This document shows positions 1-7,214 of a DNA stretch of 9,387 bases, piece after piece. The notes beneath the pieces were generated by a model. That model was given only the letters and a program-made list of their open reading frames with translations, did not search any database and was not told the origin of the DNA. The translations under genes and the position numbers were made by a program. The number at the start of each line of letters is the position of its first letter. The stretch's first letter is position 1. The stretch comes from Sphingobacteriales bacterium (GTDB taxonomy: Bacteria; Bacteroidota; Bacteroidia; Sphingobacteriales; Sphingobacteriaceae): the NCBI GenBank assembly GCA_020058405.1, contig JAGVEE010000233.1, forward strand, positions 1-9,387, in the 5' to 3' direction.

Positions 1-3000
1 GCCCGCCAGCAGTTAGCAACCCTGTTGGAACAGGCATAACTGATGAAGGCCTAACAAGATGGTACAGGGGTGACACAATTACTGTAACCAATGGTGGAAA
101 CACTGGAGTTAACCCAGGAAGAGGCGGAACAGGATTCGCTGCATGTTTTAATACTTATGACATTGCATCGGGAGGAAAAGCAGACATGATTTTCCATGAC
201 ATCGACCTTTCAAGCATTAGTCCATTTGCCGTTTTAAAATTTTGGTTAATGAACAAAAGTGGAACCGATTTATTAAGAGTATTTGCTAGAAATGGAACAG
301 ACCCTTGGACACAAGTAGGTAATGCATCTTACGGAGTAAATATAAACTTCACTGAAGTTACCATTCCATTAAATGCATTTTCTGGCGCTGGATTCACAAC
401 TGTCGACATCAGATTTGAAGGTACAAGTGATTACGGTGCAGATAATATCGCTATTGATGATGTAAGTATTGCATTACCAAGCCCGATGGCATTTGTATCT
501 ACTACAAGTACACAAAGAGCTAATGATCGTGAAATTTTTAAACCATTAGCAAATCAACAAATAATTAGAATGAATGTTGTAACTGCTGGCGTTTTAAGCC
601 CACTAGTTGCAAACACATTTTACTTATCTACTACTGGTACAACAAACTTAGCAGACATCTCAAATGCTAAATTATGGTCAACAGGAAACTCTTCGGTATT
701 TAATCCAAATACTGCAGTGCAGTTGGGTACACAAATTTCAACACCTGGAGCTTCGTTAGTGTTTAGTGGAATAACAAATCCTTTAGTTGAAGGAAATAAC
801 TTTATTTGGTTATCATATGATTTGAGTTTAACTTCAATAGTTGGAAACGTTGCTGATGCTACGTTTGACTCTGTAAAAGTAGGATCAACAACATTTATTC
901 CTACATTATCTAACCCAACTCCATCTAGGTTAATTAGCCCGGCTACAATTTTTAATTCGAATGTTTCAAATACAGGAACGTCGGGTAATGGAAGAGGCCC
1001 AGCTAGTCAAGCATTATTCAATAGATCTATGAGCATATTTCCTCCAAATGATTATGCTAACATGAAAACTGGTGACATTATCAGTACTGTAGGTTTCGAA
1101 ATTGCTTCGAATGGTACTGCAGCTGTAGCTGGTAATATTAAAATTTATTTACAAAATACTACAGACGCTTCTTTCACAAAATCTACCACTTTTGCTACAG
1201 CTATAGCGGATATGACTTTGGTGTATGATGGTCCTTTGGCTTTAAATTTAGAAACAGGAACGTATGATATACGTTTAACTTCACCTTTTACTTATAATGG
1301 AACGGGTATTTACATGGCATACGATTGGGCATTAACATCTGCAACAGGTGGTACAACCGTTTACACATGTAACAGTGCTACAGTAGGGGGTAGTAATGGT
1401 AACAGATCTTCAACTGGCGCTACAGCACCTGCAACTCTTGGATCTTCTGCATTTAGACCAGCAGTACGTTTTGGTGTAAATGCTTTTGCTAATGATGTAG
1501 CGGTTGTTGCAGTTAATACATTAACTCAATTCCCTCGTTTGGCTGCTTCACCGCACCAAGTAAGAGCTTTAATTAAAAATAATGGTTACAACAAACAAAC
1601 TACTTATACAGTTGGATTAAGCGTTTCTGGTGCAAATATCATGACTAGTAATAAAACGGTAACATTAGAATCTCAACAAAGTACTACTGTTACCTTTGAT
1701 AATTTGTTTGCTATTAACAACGGTACAAATACTGTAACTGTTACTGTAGCTTCAGATGATGTAAATACTAACAATAGTATTACTGTATCTCAAAATGTTA
1801 ACAATAGCACATATAGTTATGCTGATGCAAGCGCTCCAATTAGTGCAATTGGTTATAACACTGGTGCTGGTTTAATTTTAAACAAATACCGTGCTAACGG
1901 TGGTTGGTTAATCGATACAGTTAGAGTATTTATAGCTAATGCTCCTGCAATTGAAAACAAGAGAATGTTCGGTGTAGTATTAAACTCTACAGGTGCAATT
2001 ATTGCAAAGTCTGATACCTTCACTGCAACATTAGCAGATTTAGGAAAATACAAATCATTTGCAATGACTAGCCCTAAAGTAGTTTACGAAGAAGATTTCT
2101 ACGTAGGTTTATCGCAAGTTGCAAACGCAGTAGGATTTTTCCCTGTAGCTACACAAGCAGAATCACCTGGTAGAAGCGGTGCATATTATACAGCTCCTTC
2201 AGCAGGTGGTGTACCAGCAGAAGCTGCAACGTTCGGAAGATTTATGATCGAAGCGAATACTGCAATTCCTACACCTCCACAAACAGTGAACATTGGTGTT
2301 GATACTGTAATTTGCCCTAACGACAGCGTAATTTTAAATGCAGGTAACGCAGGTATGACTTACTTATGGTCTACTGGTGCAACTACCCAAACTATTGTAG
2401 TAGATACTACAGGTACTTATAGCGTAACCGTTCGTAATTCACAAGGTTACCCAGTAACAGATACAAGAGTTATAACATTAGGTCCTGCAGCAGTTTCTGC
2501 TTCAGTAGATACTGATTATCCAAAAGGTGCTTGCGTGGGTACGCCAATTACATTTACGGTTAAAGGCTTAAACTTTGGTTCTGCTCCTACTTATGTATGG
2601 AGACGTAATAGCACAATAATTGCAGGTGCAACTGGTTCTTCTGTTACAAGCTCAACTTTAACAGATAATGATACCATTAGAGTTTCGGTAACTTCAAACT
2701 CATCATGTATTTCTGGAAGCAATACTGTTTCTGCAAGTTATGTAGTTGATATTTTCCCAATTTTACCAGTAAGCGTAAACATAGCAGCTAACACTACATC
2801 ACAAGTATGTAAAAATACTAGCTTAACATTTACTGCAACTCCAACAAATGGTGGACCTACTCCTTCTTACCAATGGACAATAAACAGTAGCCCTATAACT
2901 GGAGAAACTGGAACAACATTTACAACTTCTACATTGTCTAACAATGACACTGTAAGAGTTCGTATTACTCCTAGCGAATCTTGCGATGGACAAAAATTAT

Positions 3001-4082
3001 CAAATCCAATTGTTGTATCGATCTTATCTGCAGCTGATGCAGCATTCACAACTTCTACAACAGTAAGAACAGTTCAGTTTACTAATACATTTACACAAAC
3101 TGCAAACTTAATGTGGGATTTTGGTGATGGAAGTACTTCAACAAGTGCTAACCCAAGTCACACTTACGCTAAAGACAGTACTTATACTGTGACTTTAATG
3201 GCAGTAAATAGTTGCGGTGGCGACACTAGCTCATCATCTGTTGCAATTAAAACTAAAGATTATGCTGCAACAAGCATCAATGGCTTAACAAGTGGTTGTA
3301 CCTTATCAAACTTAGCGGTTATCCGTTTAAGTGTACAAAACTTAAGAGCTGATGCAGCACAAAATGTTAGTGTTTCTTACCAAATAAATGGTGGTGCAGT
3401 TAACAATGGAACATTAGCAAACTTAGGTGCAAATGCAACTGCAACTGCTAACTTTACTCAACGTGCAGACTTATCTGCAGATGGTTCGTATACTATCAAA
3501 GCTTGGGTAAATGACGCAGAAGATATCGACAGAAGTAATGACACTGTTTCGTTAACGGTTGTTAACCAAGCAAAACCAAATGCAGCATTTTTATCGCAAA
3601 ATGGTTCAAACGGATCAGTTTCTTTTGTAAACACTACAACATCTGATGTAAATGCAACATATGCTTGGGACTTTGGCGACAATGGTACTAGCACAGATGC
3701 AAACCCAACTCACGTGTACACTCAATCTGGTACTTATAAAGTTACTATGATTGCTACTAGTACTTGTGGTACGGATACTGCAACTTCAGATGTTACTGTA
3801 ATTGTAGTTGGTATTCCATTGCAAGCAAATGAAAGATATGTACGTGCTTATCCAAACCCTAACAATGGTTTGTTTAACTTAACACTACAATTATCAAGTG
3901 CTGATAACATTAACATTAATGTTTACAATGCAAACGGACAACTAGTTCACACTCAAAAATTAGGTTACATTAACAATGAGAATGTAGCGTTAGACTTGAG
4001 TACATTAAGCCCTGGTATTTACAATGTAAACATCCAAGGTCAAAACACACAAATCACAAAACGAGTTAACATCGTTAGATAA
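1..4082 (+). CDS. Large secreted/surface multidomain protein with T9SS type A sorting domain (5' partial)
   Basis: The frame is open from the first complete codon at 3 to TAA at 4080-4082 (1359 codons). The ATG at 186 lies inside a domain, so it is not the start; the true start and signal peptide are outside the window. Domains by nucleotide position: MAM/adhesin-like jelly roll to about 475; a region like the BNR_assoc_N domain of neuraminidase-type proteins, about 505-890; a beta-rich domain, 943-1480; CARDB-like, 1490-1800; a second beta-rich domain, 1807-2265; an Ig-like module with YLWSTGATTQTI, 2275-2480; two related Ig-like modules, about 2495-2755 and 2767-3028, sharing a TLxxNDTxRV motif; PKD with WDFGDGS, 3040-3250; CARDB-like, 3256-3565; PKD with WDFGDNG, 3577-3810; and the T9SS C-terminal domain, 3835-4079, with YPNPNNG, NGQLV, LSPGIYNVNI and a basic KRVNIVR end. 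By family knowledge it is exported by T9SS and attached or released at the cell surface. An adhesin or scaffold role is inference; no catalytic domain is visible. Confidence 0.9.
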   Translation, partial: PPAVSNPVGTGITDEGLTRWYRGDTITVTNGGNTGVNPGRGGTGFAACFNTYDIASGGKADMIFHDIDLSSISPFAVLKFWLMNKSGTDLLRVFARNGTDPWTQVGNASYGVNINFTEVTIPLNAFSGAGFTTVDIRFEGTSDYGADNIAIDDVSIALPSPMAFVSTTSTQRANDREIFKPLANQQIIRMNVVTAGVLSPLVANTFYLSTTGTTNLADISNAKLWSTGNSSVFNPNTAVQLGTQISTPGASLVFSGITNPLVEGNNFIWLSYDLSLTSIVGNVADATFDSVKVGSTTFIPTLSNPTPSRLISPATIFNSNVSNTGTSGNGRGPASQALFNRSMSIFPPNDYANMKTGDIISTVGFEIASNGTAAVAGNIKIYLQNTTDASFTKSTTFATAIADMTLVYDGPLALNLETGTYDIRLTSPFTYNGTGIYMAYDWALTSATGGTTVYTCNSATVGGSNGNRSSTGATAPATLGSSAFRPAVRFGVNAFANDVAVVAVNTLTQFPRLAASPHQVRALIKNNGYNKQTTYTVGLSVSGANIMTSNKTVTLESQQSTTVTFDNLFAINNGTNTVTVTVASDDVNTNNSITVSQNVNNSTYSYADASAPISAIGYNTGAGLILNKYRANGGWLIDTVRVFIANAPAIENKRMFGVVLNSTGAIIAKSDTFTATLADLGKYKSFAMTSPKVVYEEDFYVGLSQVANAVGFFPVATQAESPGRSGAYYTAPSAGGVPAEAATFGRFMIEANTAIPTPPQTVNIGVDTVICPNDSVILNAGNAGMTYLWSTGATTQTIVVDTTGTYSVTVRNSQGYPVTDTRVITLGPAAVSASVDTDYPKGACVGTPITFTVKGLNFGSAPTYVWRRNSTIIAGATGSSVTSSTLTDNDTIRVSVTSNSSCISGSNTVSASYVVDIFPILPVSVNIAANTTSQVCKNTSLTFTATPTNGGPTPSYQWTINSSPITGETGTTFTTSTLSNNDTVRVRITPSESCDGQKLSNPIVVSILSAADAAFTTSTTVRTVQFTNTFTQTANLMWDFGDGSTSTSANPSHTYAKDSTYTVTLMAVNSCGGDTSSSSVAIKTKDYAATSINGLTSGCTLSNLAVIRLSVQNLRADAAQNVSVSYQINGGAVNNGTLANLGANATATANFTQRADLSADGSYTIKAWVNDAEDIDRSNDTVSLTVVNQAKPNAAFLSQNGSNGSVSFVNTTTSDVNATYAWDFGDNGTSTDANPTHVYTQSGTYKVTMIATSTCGTDTATSDVTVIVVGIPLQANERYVRAYPNPNNGLFNLTLQLSSADNININVYNANGQLVHTQKLGYINNENVALDLSTLSPGIYNVNIQGQNTQITKRVNIVR

Positions 4083-4100
4083 TTCTTTTTTGATAAAATT

Positions 4101-4137
4101 AAAAAGGCTCCCTCGAAATTTCGAGGGAGCCTTTTTT
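4101..4137. terminator. Bidirectional rho-independent terminator
   Basis: This is a perfect inverted repeat with arms of 18 bp meeting between 4118 and 4119. Each arm has an A/T tract outside a GC-rich core (GGCTCCCTCGAAA and its complement). Read rightward it ends in six T (4132-4137), 19 nt after the stop of the surface-protein gene. Read leftward it ends in the complement of the A tract at 4101-4105. It sits where two convergent genes meet, and its right end overlaps the comF stop codon (TAA, minus strand, 4138-4136), so it can serve both. [No confidence was given for this entry; 0 is a placeholder.]. Confidence 0.
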
Positions 4138-4834
4138 ATGCAATGGCTACACTTGCTATATACACTTTTTTGCAACCTGCTTTCAATAATTCTAAAGCAC
4201 ACGATTCTACAGTGGAGCCAGTAGTAATTACATCGTCTATTAACAAAATATTTTTACCCCTAATGTTATGTTCGTCGATGCATTTAAACATCTGGTTCAT
4301 GTTCTCATATCGTTCGTACCTATTTTTACGTGTTTGAGTGCTAGTATCTTCAGTCCTTATTAGTGATTGCTCATCTAACAATGCATGGAATACTTCCGAA
4401 TATCCTTTAGCTAAAAGTGCTGCTTGGTTATACCCTCTTTTTTTAAATTTATTTGGATGTAATGGCACCGGTATCACAACATCAACTTCTGCAAATAAAT
4501 CTGATTTGCTTAATTGTTCTGCATGCATGGAACCTAATACCAGGCCTAACTCTTCATGATTTTTATATTTTAAATAATGAAGCACATTTTGCACCCTGCT
4601 TTTTTTCTTAAAAAAAAACAAAGAGGATGCTGCTTCCACTCGCACTCTTCCATCAAATACTTTATAAGTGGCATTTCTTTTAATTTGCTCATCGTTGGTA
4701 TAAGGCATAGACATTCTGCATGCTATGCAAATACACTCCTCCCCATCATATAAATGATTGCCACAGGCACAACAAATACTTGGGTAAAATAAATTGAAAA
4801 AATCTTTTAGATACGTATGTATTATCGACCACAT
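4136..4834 (-). CDS. comF: ComF family protein (phosphoribosyltransferase fold)
   Basis: The 232-residue protein has the usual length and layout of ComF/GntX proteins. An N-terminal zinc-ribbon-like cysteine cluster contains C21-x2-C24 and C36-x2-C39. RGYNQ at 133-137 is the conserved family motif. The PRPP-binding loop ILLIDDVITTGST spans about 196-208, with the Asp pair D200-D201. In well-studied bacteria ComF is a cytoplasmic protein needed for DNA uptake during natural transformation; its exact reaction is unsettled and its role here is inferred from family only. The ATG at 4834 is supported by a promoter-like box ending 4 nt upstream. The gene lies 47 bp downstream of rlmN on the same strand, with no terminator between them. 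A T9 tract followed closely by an A7 tract (coding strand, residues about 73-79, FFFKKK) is prone to slippage. Confidence 0.93.
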   Translation of the reverse strand: MWSIIHTYLKDFFNLFYPSICCACGNHLYDGEECICIACRMSMPYTNDEQIKRNATYKVFDGRVRVEAASSLFFFKKKSRVQNVLHYLKYKNHEELGLVLGSMHAEQLSKSDLFAEVDVVIPVPLHPNKFKKRGYNQAALLAKGYSEVFHALLDEQSLIRTEDTSTQTRKNRYERYENMNQMFKCIDEHNIRGKNILLIDDVITTGSTVESCALELLKAGCKKVYIASVAIA

Positions 4835-4838
4835 GTTA

Positions 4839-4868
4839 CAAATGTCGGTGCAATAAAAAAAACGTCAA
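4839..4868 (-). promoter_or_regulatory. Putative comF promoter (Bacteroidota type)
   Basis: On the minus strand GACATTTG (4846-4839) matches the Bacteroidota -7 consensus TAnnTTTG except for its first base. A TTG (4868-4866) lies 19 nt upstream, a spacing typical of the -33 element. The box ends exactly 4 nt before the comF ATG, so transcription would begin at or next to the start codon. This is pattern matching only; read-through from rlmN is also possible. Confidence 0.5.
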
Positions 4869-4881
4869 GTAATAATTGAGA

Positions 4882-5922
4882 TTATTTTTCTTTAATGGCA
4901 AGTTGCCCGCAAGCAGCGTCAATATCTTTCCCTCTGCTTCTTCGGATGTTTGTAATTACGTAGTGTTTTTGCAAGTGCTTGGCAAAGGCTTCTACTTTAT
5001 CATCTTCAGCATTTAAAAAATCTGCAAATGATATCGGGTTGTATTCAATTATATTAACCTTACAAGGTATGTTTTTGCAAAACCTAACTAACTCTCTCGC
5101 ATCTTCAATACCATCATTAAAATTATTAAAAATGATGTATTCAAATGTTACCGGATTTTGTGTTTTATCGTAATAATATTTAAGAGCATCTGCTAAAGCT
5201 TCTAAAGAATTGCTTTCGTTAATTGGCATTATTTCATTTCGCTTCACATCATTCGCCGCGTGTAATGAAATGGCTAAATTAAATTTCACTTCATCGTCAC
5301 CTAGTTTCTTTATCATTTTAGCAATACCAGCCGTTGAAACAGTGATGCGTTTGTACGACATGTTCAAACCATCTTCTGCAGTAATCCTGTCAATAGATTT
5401 TAATACGTTTGCATAATTAAGCAATGGCTCGCCCATGCCCATGTACACAATATTTGTTAAAGGTATATTGAAATTTTCTTTGGCTTGTTTATCAATTAAT
5501 ACTACCTGATCGTAAATCTCATCGGCATTTAAATTTCGCTTACGATCCATGTATCCCGTTGCACAAAACTTGCAGGTTAAACTGCAACCCACTTGTGAAG
5601 AAACACAAGCTGTCATTCTCTCTAAAGTTGGTATTAACACCCCCTCTACAATGTTTTCGTCGTATAATTTAAATGCGTTTTTTACCGTCCCATCATTGCT
5701 CTTCTGCGATTTTAGTATACTTACCGCATTAATGCAAAAATTCTCAGAAAGCGTTTTGCGTAAATTTTTAGAAAGATTGGTCATTTCCTCGAAATCTGTG
5801 GCAGATTTCATCCATAACCACTCATATACTTGCTTTGCACGAAATGATTTTTCACCCAATGAGGCAAATTCTTCTTTGAGTTGATCTAAATTAAGCTCTC
5901 GTATGTCTTTTTTGTTTTCCAC
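4882..5922 (-). CDS. rlmN: Dual-specificity 23S rRNA/tRNA adenine-C2 methyltransferase, radical SAM (GTG start)
   Basis: RlmN methylates C2 of A2503 in 23S rRNA and A37 in some tRNAs, using SAM and a [4Fe-4S] cluster. Numbered from the GTG at 5922 the protein has 346 residues, a normal length. The radical-SAM cluster motif is C113-x3-C117-x2-C120 (CSLTCKFC). The two catalytic cysteines are C106 (ACVSSQ) and C338 (AACGQL), which distinguish RlmN from ordinary radical SAM enzymes. MGMGEPLLN at 161-169 is the SAM-binding GGE-like motif. The reading frame stays open to an ATG at 6132, which would give 416 residues. The extra 70 residues come from the octamer array (an 8-residue FRKFESST periodicity) and the antisense end of the amidohydrolase gene, so I reject that start. 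GTG is supported by the family N-terminus and by the TATCTTTG box ending 4 nt upstream. The gap to the amidohydrolase stop is then 109 bp, mostly repeat. Confidence 0.95.
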   Translation of the reverse strand: MENKKDIRELNLDQLKEEFASLGEKSFRAKQVYEWLWMKSATDFEEMTNLSKNLRKTLSENFCINAVSILKSQKSNDGTVKNAFKLYDENIVEGVLIPTLERMTACVSSQVGCSLTCKFCATGYMDRKRNLNADEIYDQVVLIDKQAKENFNIPLTNIVYMGMGEPLLNYANVLKSIDRITAEDGLNMSYKRITVSTAGIAKMIKKLGDDEVKFNLAISLHAANDVKRNEIMPINESNSLEALADALKYYYDKTQNPVTFEYIIFNNFNDGIEDARELVRFCKNIPCKVNIIEYNPISFADFLNAEDDKVEAFAKHLQKHYVITNIRRSRGKDIDAACGQLAIKEK

Positions 5923-5926
5923 TGGG

Positions 5927-5934
5927 CAAAGATA
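5927..5934 (-). promoter_or_regulatory. Putative rlmN -7 promoter box TATCTTTG
   Basis: TATCTTTG on the minus strand is an exact match to TAnnTTTG. It ends 4 nt before the GTG start (spacer CCCA), which predicts a leaderless or almost leaderless mRNA and helps to fix the start. There is no clear TTTG at -33. The region upstream is the octamer array, which offers TTCG 18 nt from the box (minus strand 5956-5953). Confidence 0.6.
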
Positions 5935-5944
5935 CCAATAAAAT

Positions 5945-6088
5945 CGAAAGGTCGAAGATTCGAATTTTCGAAAGGTCGAAGATTCGAAATGTCGAAAGGT
6001 CGAAGATTCGAATTTTCGAAAGGTCGAAGATTCAAATTTTCGAAAGATCGAATTTTCGGAGATTCGAATCTTCGAAAATTCGTAACAC
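5945..6088 (+). repeat. Octamer array 1 (8-bp unit CGAARRTT-like, 24-bp higher-order period)
   Basis: Seventeen consecutive octamers run in unbroken 8-bp phase from 5945 to 6080, followed by a decayed eighteenth (CGTAACAC, 6081-6088). The first twelve form four 24-bp blocks (5945, 5969, 5993, 6017), each made of CGAAAGGT, then CGAAGATT, then a CGAATTTT-like unit. The third unit varies as CGAAATGT in block 2 and CAAATTTT in block 4. From 6041 the order loosens. Nearly every unit starts with CGAA, giving TTCGAA palindromes at many unit junctions. The array lies between the rlmN promoter box and the body of the amidohydrolase gene and encodes the amidohydrolase C-terminus. It is not a CRISPR: there are no spacers. 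Confidence 0.95.
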
Positions 6089-7183
6089 TCGATTCTTCTT
6101 GCCAATATGAAACTTCCCAAACTCCTGCTCAATGCCTAATGCTTCGGCGCCATTAATGCTTGCACATTGCAGTAAATATTCGGTGCTTATTTCTGGGAAG
6201 TTTTTTTTGATGCTGTGCAATTCATCTAAAATATTTAGTTGATGATTAGATGCTAAGCTATCCGTGCCAATACAAATTTTTGCTCCTTTGTTAATTAAGG
6301 ATGGAATATTAGGCAGCCTGTTTTCGATGAATAAATTTGCATTTGGACATAAACACCAATACACATTTTTTATTTTTTCTGAAATGAGTTCGTAAGCATC
6401 ATCAGACAGAAAAGTATTATGTACCAATATTAATTTTTCGATATTAAAATTATTCAGCCAGTACTTCGTAGCCGACTTTTCTTCGGGTATAAACTCATCA
6501 ATATTAATATTGAAAAAATTATAAAGATTAAGAAAATCACCTACTTTTTCATTCAAAAACATTATTTCTTCTAGAGATTCTAGATGGTGCAATGTATATA
6601 CAGATTCTTGTTGAGCTGCTAATTTTTGAAACAAATCTCTAGATACGGAATATGGCGCGTGCGGACTAATGCTCGCTATTAAATTTAATTCTGATGCTTG
6701 GTTTTTTAACTGCAAGATTTGAGTTATTACCGCCTCTGCACGGTTACTTGTAAAGCCAAGAGCTTCCAAGAATGTATGGTAATAAATGTTATTTTCTTTT
6801 TTTATGTTGAATGAATTTGATGTATTCGAAATGTCGCCTACTGCAACTATTCCGTTTTCTATCATTTCATTTTCGGCTAAACGCATTGCCGATTCTACTT
6901 CTTCAAGATCTGTATTTCTAAATTGCTGAACAGCTAATACAAAATCAACAATGCCTGTATGTGTATCTATTTTATTTTTTAAGTGCGATAGCTCCAAATG
7001 GCAGTGTGTGTTAACAAAACCTGGAACTAAGTACCCATCAAAAACTTCGTAATCTGTAAAATCTATTTTATTTTCCGGAACTACATCAACAGTTATTCCT
7101 TGCTCATCAAGTACCAACACTCCATTGCGTACTATCTCATGCCCATTAATTATAGTTGATTTAATTTTACGCATTTGCTCCAT
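6032..7183 (-). CDS. Amidohydrolase-superfamily deaminase-like protein, 3' end formed by repeat array
   Basis: This is a metal-dependent hydrolase of the Atz/Trz, MTA/SAH and aminofutalosine deaminase type. The 383 residues show H60-x-H62 (VNTHCHLELSHL), H175 (SPHAPYSVS), H199 and E202 (HHLES), H255 (LVHNT), CPNANLFIENRLPNI at 279-293 and D308 (GTDSLASN), all in family order, so the active site looks intact. The substrate cannot be decided from sequence; deamination of a purine or nucleoside-like compound is plausible. The protein leaves the family pattern after GK at about 361-362, where GKKPG would be expected. From about residue 366 the tail is encoded by octamer array 1, and the TGA stop (6034-6032) arises from a one-base variant of a repeat unit. 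The start may be M1 (7183) or M4 (7174, MRKIKS). The gene lies 27 bp after scpA and is probably cotranscribed with it. Confidence 0.85.
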   Translation of the reverse strand: MEQMRKIKSTIINGHEIVRNGVLVLDEQGITVDVVPENKIDFTDYEVFDGYLVPGFVNTHCHLELSHLKNKIDTHTGIVDFVLAVQQFRNTDLEEVESAMRLAENEMIENGIVAVGDISNTSNSFNIKKENNIYYHTFLEALGFTSNRAEAVITQILQLKNQASELNLIASISPHAPYSVSRDLFQKLAAQQESVYTLHHLESLEEIMFLNEKVGDFLNLYNFFNINIDEFIPEEKSATKYWLNNFNIEKLILVHNTFLSDDAYELISEKIKNVYWCLCPNANLFIENRLPNIPSLINKGAKICIGTDSLASNHQLNILDELHSIKKNFPEISTEYLLQCASINGAEALGIEQEFGKFHIGKKNRVLRIFEDSNLRKFDLSKI

Positions 7184-7214
7184 TAGCTAATTACCAAATT
7201 AGCAAATTAGCTAA
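7183..7214 (+). repeat. Short octamer array 3 (unit TTAGCWAA)
   Basis: Four octamers in perfect 8-bp phase: TTAGCTAA (7183), TTACCAAA (7191), TTAGCAAA (7199) and TTAGCTAA (7207). They fill the whole gap between scpA and the amidohydrolase. They overlap the scpA stop codon (minus strand TAG, 7213-7211) and touch the first base of the amidohydrolase ATG at 7183. The unit differs from that of the two long arrays but has the same period. The outer units are palindromic (TTAGCTAA), so the transcript could form a weak AU-rich hairpin. Confidence 0.8.

Noticed and set aside
186..188. ATG at 186 as the start of the large surface protein
   Set aside because: The frame is open to the window edge, and the MAM-like domain begins before this Met (RWYRGD and FAACFNTYD lie upstream). 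No signal peptide follows it.
4114..4129. CGAAATTT/CGAGGGAG within the terminator as a member of the octamer family
   Set aside because: It follows from the palindrome of the terminator stem; only two units would be present and there is no further 8-bp phase around it.
4005..4559. Small open frames antisense to the surface protein end and to comF
   Set aside because: They are shadows of well-supported genes, with no recognisable protein motif and no start signals.
5923..6132. N-terminal extension of RlmN to an ATG at 6132
   Set aside because: It is encoded by the octamer array and the antisense 3' end of the amidohydrolase gene. The RlmN family begins near the GTG at 5922, which also has a well-placed promoter box.
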